From contig NZ_JAVDXU010000006.1 in the NCBI RefSeq assembly GCF_031458095.1, positions 1 through 64,000 on the forward strand: a stretch of 64,000 nt of DNA. Direction: 5' to 3'. The notes beneath the pieces are model-generated. The model had not been told where the DNA came from. It made no database searches and saw only the letters and a program-made list of their open reading frames with translations. The translations under genes and the position numbers were made by a program. Source of the DNA: Pelomonas saccharophila_A. Lineage in GTDB: Bacteria > Pseudomonadota > Gammaproteobacteria > Burkholderiales > Burkholderiaceae_C. This document shows positions 15,687 through 24,738 of this stretch, piece by piece. How positions within the stretch are numbered: position 1 is the first letter of the stretch; the number at the start of each line of letters is the position of its first letter.

Positions 15687-16976
15687 ATGCTGAAGGGCAC
15701 CATGGCCTCCTATCTGGCGGTCGCACTGGCCACGACGGTGCTGACCCTGCTGGGCGTGCTCGTCTACCAGAACCTGGCGAGCCGCGAGAAGAAGATCGAG
15801 CAGCAGCTGCCCAAGCTGTACGAAACCGATGACGCTGAGTTCCGCCGCGCGCTGGGCGCCCTGCTCGGCCCGCAGATCGTCGAGGGCAACCAGGTCGAGA
15901 CCCTGCTCAACGGCGACGAGATCTTCCCCGCCATGCTGGCCGCCATCCGCTCGGCCCGCACCACCATCACCTTCGAGACCTATATCTACTGGTCGGGCAG
16001 CATCGGCCGTGAGTTTGTCGAGGTGCTGACCGAGCGCGCCCGTGCCGGCGTCAAGGTGCATGTGCTGCTGGACTGGGTGGGCAGCATGAAGATGGACGCG
16101 GCGCTGGTGGAGGCCATGAAGGCCGGCGGCGTGGATTGCCAGCGCTTCCACGAGCCGCGCTTCGCCAACTGGGGCCAGCTGAACAACCGCACCCACCGCA
16201 AGCTGCTGGTGGTCGACGGGCGCCTGGGCTTCACCGGCGGCGTGGGCATCGCCGACCAGTGGCGCGGCCGCGCGCGCGACAAGACCGAGTGGCGCGACAC
16301 GCACTACCGCGTGCAGGGCCCGGTGGTGGCGCAGATGCAGTCGGTGTTCCTGGACAACTGGATGCGCGCCACCGGCAAGGTGCTGCACGGCGAAGACTAT
16401 TTCCCGGCCTTGAAGGCCGCCGGCCCCTACGCCGCGCAGATGTTCAGCAGCTCGCCCAGCGGCGGCAGCGAGAGCATGCAGCTGATGTATCTGCTGGCCA
16501 TCACCGCCGCGCGCAGGAGCATCGACCTGGCCAACTCCTATTTCGTGCCGGACGGGCTGACCATCCGCACCCTCATCGACGCCGCCCGGCGCGGCGTCAA
16601 GATCCGCGTGGTGACGCCCAGCGAACGCATCGATTCGGAGGTGGTGCGCCTGGCCTCGCGCAGCGACTGGGGGCCCATGCTGGAGGCCGGCATCGAGTTC
16701 GCCGAGTACCAGCCCACCATGTTCCATGTGAAGGGCATCGTCGTCGACGGCGTCTTCTCGTCGGTGGGCTCGACCAACTTCGACAACCGCTCCTTCCGGC
16801 TCAATGACGAGGCCAACCTCAATGTGCTGAGCCCCGACTTCGGCCGCATCCAGCAGCAGGTGTTCGAAGCCGACTGGGCCAAGGCGCGCCGCATCACGCT
16901 GGACGACTGGCGCCACCGCCCCTGGACCGAGAAGCTGCTGGAGCGCGTGGCCAAGACGCTGCACACCCAGCTCTGA
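15687..16976 (+). CDS. Cardiolipin synthase-like phospholipase D family protein
   Basis: A 429-residue protein with one N-terminal membrane helix (about 7-28) and two phospholipase D domains. The HKD motifs are H170-K172-D177 (HRKLLVVD) and H347-K349-D354 (HVKGIVVD). The family includes ClsA, ClsB and ClsC, which join phosphatidyl groups to make cardiolipin at the inner membrane. The length and single helix are closer to ClsB/ClsC than to ClsA. An ATG 15 bases downstream is an alternative start. It stands alone between the porin gene and a DJ-1 family gene. Confidence 0.85.
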   Translation: MLKGTMASYLAVALATTVLTLLGVLVYQNLASREKKIEQQLPKLYETDDAEFRRALGALLGPQIVEGNQVETLLNGDEIFPAMLAAIRSARTTITFETYIYWSGSIGREFVEVLTERARAGVKVHVLLDWVGSMKMDAALVEAMKAGGVDCQRFHEPRFANWGQLNNRTHRKLLVVDGRLGFTGGVGIADQWRGRARDKTEWRDTHYRVQGPVVAQMQSVFLDNWMRATGKVLHGEDYFPALKAAGPYAAQMFSSSPSGGSESMQLMYLLAITAARRSIDLANSYFVPDGLTIRTLIDAARRGVKIRVVTPSERIDSEVVRLASRSDWGPMLEAGIEFAEYQPTMFHVKGIVVDGVFSSVGSTNFDNRSFRLNDEANLNVLSPDFGRIQQQVFEADWAKARRITLDDWRHRPWTEKLLERVAKTLHTQL

Positions 16977-17080
16977 AGCGGTGTTTTCAGGCCGGCGCGT
17001 TCTTGCGGGCGGCATTGCCGCCTACACGGGCCCGGCGGGCAGCCGCCTAGATTGGGGCGTTGCCCACTTGAAAGCCCACC

Positions 17081-17746
17081 ATGCGCGCCCTCTTCGTCAC
17101 CACCAGCGCCACCCAGCTGGCGCCCGACCATCCCACCGGCCTGTGGCTGGAGGAATTCGCCCTGCCCTATCTGGCGGCCACCGAGGCCGGCATCACCGTC
17201 ACGGTCGCATCGCCCCAGGGCGGCCCCGTGCCGCTGGACCCCAAGACAGAACCGAACGACAAGCAGCGCGACACCTGGGCCCGGCCGCTGGAAGCGCTGC
17301 GCCACAGCGTCACGCTGGCGTCCCTGCGCGACGAGACCTTCGATGCCATCTTCATCCCCGGCGGCCACGGCCCGATGGTGGACCTGGCCCACGACGCGAC
17401 CCTGCACGCCCTGGTGGCGCGGCACGACGCGGCCGGCAAGGTCATCGCCGCCGTCTGCCACGGGCCGGCCGCACTGGTGCACGCCCGGCGTGCCGACGGC
17501 CAGCCCTTTTTCCAGGGCCGGCGCGCCACCGGCTTCACCAATGCCGAGGAATTCCTGGCGCGGCTGAAGGACGTCGTCCCCTTCCTGCTGGAAGACGAGA
17601 TGAAGGCCGGCGGCGCCGATTTCCATTCCGCGCTGCTGCCCCTGCTCAGCCACGTCGAGCAGGACGGCAATCTGATCACCGGCCAGAACCCGAACTCCAG
17701 CGAAGCCGTGGCCAAGGCCCTCGTCGCGACGCTGTCGCAGCGCTGA
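17081..17746 (+). CDS. DJ-1/PfpI family protein, Hsp31-like
   Basis: A 221-residue protein of the class I glutamine amidotransferase-like fold. The nucleophile elbow is AAVCHGPAAL with Cys126; the conserved acidic partner is in LWLEEFALPY (Glu24 or Glu25), and IFIPGGHGP is the usual strand-loop before the elbow. Relatives include chaperones, deglycases and glyoxalase III-like enzymes acting on methylglyoxal damage. The gene is a single unit, with a convergent cytochrome b561 gene 28 bases beyond its stop. Confidence 0.82.
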   Translation: MRALFVTTSATQLAPDHPTGLWLEEFALPYLAATEAGITVTVASPQGGPVPLDPKTEPNDKQRDTWARPLEALRHSVTLASLRDETFDAIFIPGGHGPMVDLAHDATLHALVARHDAAGKVIAAVCHGPAALVHARRADGQPFFQGRRATGFTNAEEFLARLKDVVPFLLEDEMKAGGADFHSALLPLLSHVEQDGNLITGQNPNSSEAVAKALVATLSQR

Positions 17747-17774
17747 CCCGCGCGTCCCTGAGGGCCTCCGCGCC

Positions 17775-18335
17775 TCAGCGCCGGGTCTGCCAGGGCAGCA
17801 TGGCCGCCAGCACGCCGTCGCGGCGCACGACGTGGTGGTACAGCGCTGCCAGGACATGCAGGCCGGCCAGCCACATCAAGGCGTCGCCCAGCACCTCATG
17901 CACATCGCCCCAGTCGGCCGCCTCGCCCAGTCGCGAGCCGGCGATCCACGGGAACTCGTCCACCCGCACGCCGCCCAACAGCGTCAGCGGATGGTGCTCG
18001 CTGCCCAGGGCCAGCAGGGCTGTGACCGGCAGGGCCAGCATCAAGGCCCACAGCGTGATGTGCGTCAGCTTGGAGAGCCCCTGCATCCACGCCGCCATCT
18101 CGAAGCGCGGCTTGTCGGGCCGCAATGCCAGCCATAGCAGGCGCAGCAGCGTCAGCGCCAGCACCAGCAAGCCCAGGGACTCATGCCAGACGATGTCCAG
18201 CCGCGTGGCCGGGTCGATGCCCTTGCGCATCATCCGCCCGAAGCCGCCCGGCCCCAGGATGAAGGCCACGGTCACGGCGATGGCCGTCAGCCAGTGCAGG
18301 GCGCGGCTGAGGGGGTCGTAGCGGGGGGTGGGCAT
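17775..18335 (-). CDS. Cytochrome b561 family membrane protein
   Basis: A 186-residue protein with four membrane helices (about 13-31, 48-66, 86-107 and 150-168) and the paired heme-ligand histidines of the family: ALHWLTA (His14), VWHESLG (His51), and GDVHEVLGD plus AGLHVLAALYHH near the C-terminus. It would carry electrons between quinol and a periplasmic partner. It begins at the ATG at 18335, before the PLSRALHW motif. The 600 bases upstream hold no intact gene. Confidence 0.85.
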   Translation of the reverse strand: MPTPRYDPLSRALHWLTAIAVTVAFILGPGGFGRMMRKGIDPATRLDIVWHESLGLLVLALTLLRLLWLALRPDKPRFEMAAWMQGLSKLTHITLWALMLALPVTALLALGSEHHPLTLLGGVRVDEFPWIAGSRLGEAADWGDVHEVLGDALMWLAGLHVLAALYHHVVRRDGVLAAMLPWQTRR

Positions 18336-18399
18336 GGGGTGGACGCGTGAGCCAGATTGCCGGGATTGTGGCGGGGGCGGATCGATGGGGAGTTGACGA

Positions 18400-18515
18400 G
18401 CGACAAGGTTCCGAGGGTGCTGACCGATGGTGACTGCGGCAGCCGCATGCAGACGAATCTGCTGCCGCAAGCCACCTGGCAGTCCACGGCCAAGATCGTG
18501 ATTCGGCTATCGTTG
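18400..18515 (+). pseudogene. Decayed fragment of the porin at 14335-15468
   Basis: The frame reads VLTDGDCGSRMQTNLLPQAT and then WQSTAK, matching VLTDGDSGNRKQTNVLLQAT and WQATAK of the intact porin (around 15178-15270). The nucleotide match is continuous and then shifts by one base just before TTCGG, which breaks the frame. Nothing else of the porin remains. It is a relic of duplication or recombination at the left edge of an AT-richer patch. Confidence 0.75.
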
Positions 18516-18939
18516 CCCCGGCCTGAGGAACAGGCGGTTTTCTGGGGCGGCGTAGGCCGCCAGGGGTGGCGAGTGCGGTGGGCAACCGCCAAGCTCAAAG
18601 CCTTGATCCTGATGGTTGACTGGTGCGCTGCGGCGCAACCAATACCTCGGGAACCAAGTGCGCGGTGAGTTCGACCACAGGGATTGCAGTCTTGAAGGAG
18701 AAAGGGTGCGCTCTTGCGGTGCAGGGGCGCGTGTTTGCCATTTGACGGGGGCGGCTAATGGGGTGACTAAGAACCTGAGCAGGTCACTCTCGGACTCCTT
18801 AGCCGAACGGCAGCAAGAGGACCTTCGGCGCAATAGCAAAGTTAGGGATCAGTGCACATTCACGAATCCGGGTTTGCCTGAGCATGACGCTGCGTTATGA
18901 CGTTAGTCTTTTGCTCGTCATCAACCAACGGAGCAGTCA
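18516..18939. other. Gap without a recognisable gene
   Basis: GC content falls along this stretch. Short open frames have no protein signature. Its last part precedes the GTG start at 18940 and has a purine-rich ACGGAGCAG that could be the ribosome site. No promoter was clear. Confidence 0.35.
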
Positions 18940-19680
18940 GTGACATCGAATTTCTTGGCAAGACTATTTGCCGCCGCTATCTTCGCGTTCGGCGTATCGA
19001 ATGCCTCGGCAGGCTGCGCTCCAAATGAACTGGAAAGCGTGGCGCCTAGTATTGACCCTGGCCCAATAACTGCCACGACCGTGGAGGGCAGGGTCGTGTC
19101 CTTCAATGTTGGCGATACCTCATATCAACTCGTTCGAGATCCAGCGACAAAGACAATCATCGGACTCCGCGCGCCTAATGGACAAATCTATCCGTTAGGC
19201 TCGTTTGGCTCAGATGCTCCACAAACGGAAAATAAGAACTCTGGCAAAAACGCTGTTGACTTCGACCCCTGCGGCATTGGAGGGGATAGTTTTACCTTAG
19301 ACGTTGCCACTCTCCCTCCTGTGGAAGTGACTGGGACTTCCGCACCCCAACCAGAATTTTGGGTCCCTGTGCTTACACCCGTGTTTCCAAGTGATGCCGA
19401 ACTGACTTCGGGAAGCAATGGCGGTGCGGACCTTGAGGAACGCTTTAAGCGCTGCAAGGACAAGAAGGATGCATGCATGAGCAAGGTCGGATCGGTCGGA
19501 CTGGTCGCCGGCGCCACCTTATGCATCAAAGTTGCCGACGACATCAAAACAAAGAAGCCAAAGTGGGGAATAATTGCAATCCTCGCTGGGGGAGCATGTC
19601 AAGTCGCCGCCGACTATATAACTGACAAAGTCAAGAAGAAGTGTGAAGACGAAGAGCTCGTCTGCCGGTCAACGCCGTAA
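18940..19680 (+). CDS. Hypothetical secreted Cys-rich protein
   Basis: A 246-residue protein that I do not recognise. It has a signal peptide ending near residue 24 (SNASAGC). A central region contains DTSYQLVRDPATKTIIGLRA and APNGQIYPLGSFG. The C-terminal part carries six Cys residues around a Gly/Ala-rich hydrophobic stretch (CKDKKDACMSK, GATLCIKVA, AGGACQVAA, KKKCEDEELVC). The GTG start follows GGAGCAG. The codon use is clearly less GC-rich than the surrounding genes, which suggests acquired DNA. The next gene overlaps or follows closely, so the pair may act together. Confidence 0.6.
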   Translation: MTSNFLARLFAAAIFAFGVSNASAGCAPNELESVAPSIDPGPITATTVEGRVVSFNVGDTSYQLVRDPATKTIIGLRAPNGQIYPLGSFGSDAPQTENKNSGKNAVDFDPCGIGGDSFTLDVATLPPVEVTGTSAPQPEFWVPVLTPVFPSDAELTSGSNGGADLEERFKRCKDKKDACMSKVGSVGLVAGATLCIKVADDIKTKKPKWGIIAILAGGACQVAADYITDKVKKKCEDEELVCRSTP

Positions 19681-19744
19681 ACAGGTCAGACTTCAACGCC
19701 ACCCTAGCCGGTGGCTTTTCCAATTGACGCTTATAGGCACCATT

Positions 19745-20671
19745 GTGACTAAAAGACCATTTCTCAAGCGACTGGCCTTTCTCGCATGCGCTGCATTGAC
19801 GATCATTGGGGTCCACATCCTTTATCGCCTGTGGAATGAAGATGGTTCATCACCTACGCCGGCGGACCGCCCCCCCAAAGTTGAACCGCTGCAGTTACCA
19901 GCGCCTGCACCATCGTCGGGCGTCATTGAAACTCCGGCGTCTAGCGCACCTGTGCCAAGAGTCAGTAGCTATCGAGGCACAAGCTTGTATTCAGGCAGTG
20001 GGAGAATTGGTTCAGAAGGATATGCCCCGATAGTACGCACCGCCCTAGCGTCCGGAACCCCTTCGGACGCCCTCCGCGCATTTTTTATTCTAAACAAATG
20101 CAATGATGTCCAAAAGGACATGGAGAGACTCCTACGCAATAGATCCGTCGATTTGAGCCGTAGGCAAAGTGAAAATCAAACCCGATTGATTGAAGAAAAT
20201 CTTGCGGAACAAAGGGCATGTCAGACGATCGACCAGGAAATATTGTCAATGCGTTCGGCGCTGTTGCTCAAGTCCATCAAAGGCGGCGAGTTGGGAGCTG
20301 CATCAATCTATTTAACAGAAAATCTTCAAAGCAAATCAATTTTAGAAACGGATAAAAAAGCGGCAATTGAACAACTTCTGATTGATGCCAATCTTGGTCA
20401 TCGCCTTTCGATAATGATGGCAGCAATAGATGGAGTTAAAAACTTCGGCATAACCAGCGATGATCAATTAGTTTATCAGGCAGCACTCAAGCTAATTCTT
20501 AACGATCATCCAGACGAGCTTGTTTCCGCGAACGGCCCCTTAGCCAACTTGCTTAACATGCTCTTTGACGACGTCAACGTCTCAACTAAGTCGGGAGCAA
20601 ATGAACTTGAAGCAAAAGTTCGCAAAGTAGTGAACGCACACATAAGATTGAAACAACAGGGTAAAGAGTAA
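19745..20671 (+). CDS. Hypothetical single-pass membrane protein
   Basis: A protein of about 308 residues with a short cytoplasmic tail, one membrane helix (FLACAALTIIGVHILY) and a long extracytoplasmic part. That part has a proline-rich linker and then a helical domain with Cys residues in FILNKCNDVQKD and EQRACQTIDQE. It is not recognised. I prefer the GTG at 19745, which gives a normal anchor; a GTG at 19643 in the same frame would overlap the preceding gene by 38 bases. It has the lowest GC of any gene in the window. With its neighbour it forms an isolated unit of unknown role. Confidence 0.6.
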   Translation: MTKRPFLKRLAFLACAALTIIGVHILYRLWNEDGSSPTPADRPPKVEPLQLPAPAPSSGVIETPASSAPVPRVSSYRGTSLYSGSGRIGSEGYAPIVRTALASGTPSDALRAFFILNKCNDVQKDMERLLRNRSVDLSRRQSENQTRLIEENLAEQRACQTIDQEILSMRSALLLKSIKGGELGAASIYLTENLQSKSILETDKKAAIEQLLIDANLGHRLSIMMAAIDGVKNFGITSDDQLVYQAALKLILNDHPDELVSANGPLANLLNMLFDDVNVSTKSGANELEAKVRKVVNAHIRLKQQGKE

Positions 20672-20712
20672 ACCAACCATCAAAGCCGATTTAGGCAACA
20701 TTTCGGCTACTG

Positions 20713-21543
20713 GTGACCCTAATCCGAACGCTACGACGCGCAGCCGTCGACCTTCCGCTACTGACCGCAGCCGTCCGCCAGCACGCCGCCCACGCCCGCG
20801 ACACCTCGGTCTACACCTCCCCCGCCGCCTTCGAAGCCTTCATCCGCGGCGGCGGCAATGTGCCGTTGTATGAGCGCGTCAGCGGGGAGCTGGCTAATCA
20901 CTACACGCCCGACGTCCACTCCCTGCTCGACATCGGCTGCGGCGACGGCCATGCCCTCTTTCCTGCGCTGGCCGCAACGGCTCACCCGCACGCGCTGGAG
21001 CGCCTCACACTGGTGGAGCCCGCCAGCGCCCTGCTCGCCAGCGCCCTGACGCGCGCCCCTGCCGAGCAGCCCACGCTGCCTGTACAGGCGCTGAACGAGA
21101 CCCTTGGCACCTTCACCGCCAAGCTCCAGCCCGACGACCGCTGGGACCTCGCCCAGGCCACCTTCGCGCTGCAGGCCATCCCCGAGCCCGAACGCTGGGA
21201 CGGCCTCGCGCGGCTGCGCGCCCATGTGAAGCGCCTGGTGATCGTGGAGTTCGACATTCCGGACCTGCAGCGCGGCTCGGACGCCTACGTGGCCTCGCTG
21301 GCGCAGCGCTACGAGCGCGCCCTGGGCGAGTACGGGGGCGCCACGCGCGAGCTGGTGGCCCAAGGCTTTCTCATCCCGATGTTCCTCGGCCAGCTCGATG
21401 CGCAGACGGCCGCGACGAACTGGGAGCACCCGATGCCGATCTGGCGCGACAAGCTCGAAGCCCTGGGGTGGCGCGTGACGCGCCTGGCCCACCTCAGCGA
21501 CTACTTCTGGGCCCCGGCCTTCGTGCTGGTGGCCGAGGCTTAG
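20713..21543 (+). CDS. SAM-dependent methyltransferase
   Basis: A 276-residue class I methyltransferase with motif I LLDIGCGDG (about residues 71-79), an acidic motif II in LTLVEPASALL and WDLAQATFALQAI in the motif IV position. The substrate cannot be read from the sequence. GC content returns to the genome norm here, so it marks the right end of the AT-rich patch. The start is a GTG 42 bases after the preceding stop; no better ATG exists upstream. Confidence 0.75.
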   Translation: MTLIRTLRRAAVDLPLLTAAVRQHAAHARDTSVYTSPAAFEAFIRGGGNVPLYERVSGELANHYTPDVHSLLDIGCGDGHALFPALAATAHPHALERLTLVEPASALLASALTRAPAEQPTLPVQALNETLGTFTAKLQPDDRWDLAQATFALQAIPEPERWDGLARLRAHVKRLVIVEFDIPDLQRGSDAYVASLAQRYERALGEYGGATRELVAQGFLIPMFLGQLDAQTAATNWEHPMPIWRDKLEALGWRVTRLAHLSDYFWAPAFVLVAEA

Positions 21544-21657
21544 GCGCAGCGCTGCTGCCCGAACTCGATGTCCGCTCCCGGCGAGCACGCCAGCCGGGAC
21601 GCCGCTGCAATGCGAGCCTCATCCACCGCGGCGCCCACGCCGCCGAGAAAGGGCCGC

Positions 21658-22140
21658 ATGCAGACCTCACCGAACATCCGCCTCCTCGTCCGCGGCATCC
21701 CCACCGCTCACGCCGAAGCACTGCGCTCCGGCGGCCCCGACGCCCACGGCCAGGCGCCGCTGCGCGCGGCCGCCCATGGCCTGGGCAACCCCTGCCGGCA
21801 TTGCCTGAACCTGATCGCGGAGGGTGACACCAAGCTCATCCTGGCCTACCGCCCCTTCGCCCACGCCCAACCTTATGCCGAGACCGGCCCGATCTTTCTG
21901 CACGTGGCCGGCTGCGAGCGCTACGAGGCCGACGCGCTGCCGGCCTGGTTCGCCCATCTCGCGCCGGCCCTGGTGCGCGGCTACGACGCCAAGGACTGGA
22001 TCGTCTACGAGACGGGCCGCGTCCTGCCAGGCCACGAGTTGGCCGACGCCTGCCGCGCCATCCTCGCCCGCGAGGACGTGGCCTATGTGCACATCCGTTC
22101 GAAGTTCAACTGCTTCCAGTGCCGCGTGGAGCGCGGCTGA
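21658..22140 (+). CDS. DUF1203 family protein
   Basis: A 160-residue protein with the features of DUF1203: LLVRGIP at the start, NPCRHCLNLI (Cys-x-x-Cys), ILAYRPFAHAQPYAETGPIFLH and a C-terminal VAYVHIRSKFNCFQCRVER. The paired Cys motifs could bind a metal. The function is not known. The start is the ATG at 21658, just before the conserved region. It converges with the next gene, ending three bases before that gene's stop. Confidence 0.8.
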   Translation: MQTSPNIRLLVRGIPTAHAEALRSGGPDAHGQAPLRAAAHGLGNPCRHCLNLIAEGDTKLILAYRPFAHAQPYAETGPIFLHVAGCERYEADALPAWFAHLAPALVRGYDAKDWIVYETGRVLPGHELADACRAILAREDVAYVHIRSKFNCFQCRVERG

Positions 22141-22143
22141 AGC

Positions 22144-22860
22144 TCAGCGCTTGGCCCGATGCAGGATGGTCGCAATCACCGACCGGTCATCCGGCCCGGT
22201 CGTCGACGAACTGACGCCCGAGAAGTTCGGGCCCCACCAGGGCTGCTGGGCGAGCTTGCCCATCGTGCCGCCCCAGCGCTGGCCGGCATCCGACCCGGTG
22301 CCGAACAGCCGCAGCTCGCACAAGGTCCGGCGGCATTCCACGGCGAGCAGCTCGAAGCCCTTCTGCACGCCGGCGTCCTGCAGCGCCTGGCGCAACTGGG
22401 CCTCCATCTGCTGGGACCAGGCCGCGTCCAGCGGCTCCCCGGCAAAGCGGGCATGCAGCTCGGGCAGCGAGGGAGGGCGCTCGTTCAGGTCGAGCAGCAT
22501 CTTGGCGTGCTCCTCCGACAGCGCGACGGCGGGCACGTCCACGCGCACGGTGGCGAGAGCCGCGGGCGCAGCAGCCGAGGCGGCCTTGCGCGGCTCGGCT
22601 GCCGCCAGCGCGGGCGTGCAAGCCACGGCCGGTACGGCGGCAGTCGCGGCTGGTGCCGCTGCTGAAGCGCTGCCCGGACTGGCCGATGCCGCGCTGCTGG
22701 CCGCCGCAGCGGGAGATGGGGCGGCTGCAGACGCCGCCGGGGCCGCCACGTACACGCCCAGCACGGGCGCCGGCGCGACAACGTCGCTGAAGTAGTGGGT
22801 GGTGACGACGGCCACGGCGGCCCCGGCCGCAGCGCCCATCGCGAGGTCTTTGATATTCAT
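22144..22860 (-). CDS. Hypothetical secreted Ala/Pro-rich protein
   Basis: A 238-residue protein with an N-terminal hydrophobic segment (DLAMGAAAGAAVAVVTTHYF). A long Ala/Ser/Pro-rich linker spans about residues 35-105. The C-terminal domain has LLDLNERPPSLPELHARFAG, a Cys pair in VECRRTLCELRL and the end SVIATILHRAKR. The linker implies an anchored protein reaching into the periplasm. The family is not recognised. Confidence 0.6.
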   Translation of the reverse strand: MNIKDLAMGAAAGAAVAVVTTHYFSDVVAPAPVLGVYVAAPAASAAAPSPAAAASSAASASPGSASAAAPAATAAVPAVACTPALAAAEPRKAASAAAPAALATVRVDVPAVALSEEHAKMLLDLNERPPSLPELHARFAGEPLDAAWSQQMEAQLRQALQDAGVQKGFELLAVECRRTLCELRLFGTGSDAGQRWGGTMGKLAQQPWWGPNFSGVSSSTTGPDDRSVIATILHRAKR

Positions 22861-23226
22861 GGCTCCCTTGCCGTCAGCGCGGTCGGGTGCGCTACGGCGC
22901 GGCGGAGCATAAGGGCCGCGGCCTGCCCCCATGTCCACACCTCTTCCACGGCTGGCGCATCACGCCGATGACACGACCACGAGGTGGCAGGCGGCCTGGT
23001 GGGTGCAGCTGATCCCACCCGAGCGGCAACAGCTGCGCGTGCCGACCGACTTCAGCCAGGACTCTTGCAACACCCCATTGCGACTGCTTCATCGCCAGCA
23101 CGCCAACGGCCTGGCGCCTGACAACACGACCGCAGCAAGCAGCGATCAGTGCGAACCGGATGCCCTTGCATCGAGAGTTCGAGCACTGATCCCGCACGCT
23201 GGCGGCAAGCCGTGCTCGCGTCTTTC
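22861..23226. other. Gap without a recognisable gene
   Basis: A frame starting at 22931 exists on the plus strand but runs antisense into the gene at 23227-23637 and shows no family features. The part next to 22860 is the upstream region of the minus-strand gene. Nothing else was found. Confidence 0.35.
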
Positions 23227-23637
23227 TCAGTTGACGATCCAGGCTGACAGCGTCACTGGGAAAACAGCATTGGACTGGGCACTCCAGAGCTGGAGCCTAA
23301 GCTTGGTGGCTTTCACATCGACTGTCATCTGGTAGGTCGTGCCGATGGGGTCGGTCTTTGGGATGTAGATCTGTTTTGCCATTACGAGTGACCAACTCAC
23401 CCCGTTGTCCGGCGAGGTTTGCAGGCTCACGTTGTATGCCTCCTGCGGCACGGAGCCACCGGTCTTCACGTAGATCGTGTAGGTCTTGTCGGCTGACGAA
23501 ATCAGCGCCACCGGTGAGACTCCGGTGGTATAGGCCACCTGATTCGCCCATACCTGGGTCGACGTGATCTGTGCTGAGCAAACCGATGCAAATGTGACTG
23601 CTGCAATTGCAAGCAGCTTCTGGATGATGGATTTCAC
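23227..23637 (-). CDS. Small secreted hypothetical protein
   Basis: A 136-residue protein with a clear signal peptide (KLLAIAAVTFASVCSAQ, cleavage near residue 22) and a beta-rich mature part (TYTIYVKTGG, NVSLQTSPDNGVSWSLV, YQMTVDVKATKLRLQLW). The pattern resembles a single beta-sandwich domain. Composition is less GC-rich than nearby genes. The preceding AGAGAGGAAGC on the minus strand is a good ribosome site. The function is unknown. Confidence 0.65.
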   Translation of the reverse strand: MKSIIQKLLAIAAVTFASVCSAQITSTQVWANQVAYTTGVSPVALISSADKTYTIYVKTGGSVPQEAYNVSLQTSPDNGVSWSLVMAKQIYIPKTDPIGTTYQMTVDVKATKLRLQLWSAQSNAVFPVTLSAWIVN

Positions 23638-23879
23638 TGTGCTTCCTCTCTGAAGATTTTTCGAGTTGATTTCGACGGCAAGGGTCCTGTTCGTTCACTT
23701 CATTTCGATGCCCTCCCGTGGCTCCTTTGGCAGGTTTCCATTCTGCGAAAAGCTAACGGGTCAAATGCCTTCATCCGCCACGCAGTCACGGATCTCTTCC
23801 CATAGTTAGAGGACGACCCGTTGCGCAGGCGGCAGGTGAGAGGCCGGGGCTCACAGCGCTCGTCATCCGCTCGCGCAGA

Positions 23880-24563
23880 ATGGGTGGCTGGCCAACCTCC
23901 CTCTTCCCCGTGCTCAACCTCCTGCTTGCCGGCGCGCTGGTGGCCTTCATCCATCTCGGCACGATGGCCGTCGTCGGCAGCGCGCTCGGGGCGCAGCTGC
24001 TGTCGGTGGCGTTCGGCGCCGGCCCCACGCTGTGGCGCACGCCGCGCTTTCACCTGCGGGCCTTGCCGATCGGCGGCGCGGTTCGTTTCCTTCACTCGGT
24101 GGACGACCCGGTGCCTGAAGGCGCAGAGCACCGGGCGCTGGACCGCCGCCCGCTGCTGGCGCAGCTGGCAACCTTGCTGTCCGGCTGCGCCGTGTTGCTG
24201 GCCCTGGCCGTCGGGCTGTTGGGCGCGGGAGGCATCGCTGCCTTTCTTGCGTTGCCCGCCCAGTTGTTCGGTGGCGCCATCTCGCCTTTCGGTGACGCGC
24301 AGGCGCTGCTGCATCAGGCAGCGGTTGGGGTGCAGGCGGCGCCGTTCTCGGCGGTGCTGGGTGTGGTGGCGGCGAAGGTGGCGGCCCTGAACCTGTTGCC
24401 GCTGCAGCTGCTCAACGGTGGCGCCGCGCTGGCCGTGCTGGGCAGGCGGCTGGGCGTGGCAGGCCTGTGGCCGGCCGCCGCCACGCATGCGCTGTTCTGC
24501 GTGTGGGCTGCGCTGGCTCTGGCGTGGTTCTTGGCCCTCGGCACCTACGTCATCAGCGCTTGA
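23880..24563 (+). CDS. M50 site-2-protease-like membrane protein lacking catalytic residues
   Basis: A 227-residue protein with about five membrane helices. It follows the M50 plan: a first helix in the position of HExxH, the following FGAGPTLWR (like FGPKL), and a late NLLPLQLLNGG in place of NLLPxxxLDGG. The zinc site is gone. HExxH reads IHLGT (His25 only), and the metal-binding Asp of LDGG is Asn179. It should be a non-catalytic relative, perhaps a regulator or adaptor. No ribosome site is evident before the ATG. The family call rests on motif layout only. Confidence 0.6.
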   Translation: MGGWPTSLFPVLNLLLAGALVAFIHLGTMAVVGSALGAQLLSVAFGAGPTLWRTPRFHLRALPIGGAVRFLHSVDDPVPEGAEHRALDRRPLLAQLATLLSGCAVLLALAVGLLGAGGIAAFLALPAQLFGGAISPFGDAQALLHQAAVGVQAAPFSAVLGVVAAKVAALNLLPLQLLNGGAALAVLGRRLGVAGLWPAAATHALFCVWAALALAWFLALGTYVISA

Positions 24564-24738
24564 GGCCGGTGGACGTCCGGCCCCCTGCTGCGGCGGCCTG
24601 GCATCCTGAAGATGAATGACGCTTCGCGCCGTCCCGCGCCGCCCGCCTCACCGCTACAGGGGCAACAGGCGCACAGTGCCCCGGCGCACCACCGCGCGAA
24701 CGCATTCACCGGCGTCGACAGGTGAGGAGATCTTCAAA

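Noticed and set aside
22931..23335. Plus-strand open frame in the gap after the Ala/Pro-rich protein gene
   Set aside because: It has no ribosome site or recognisable motif and overlaps a convincing secreted-protein gene on the other strand.
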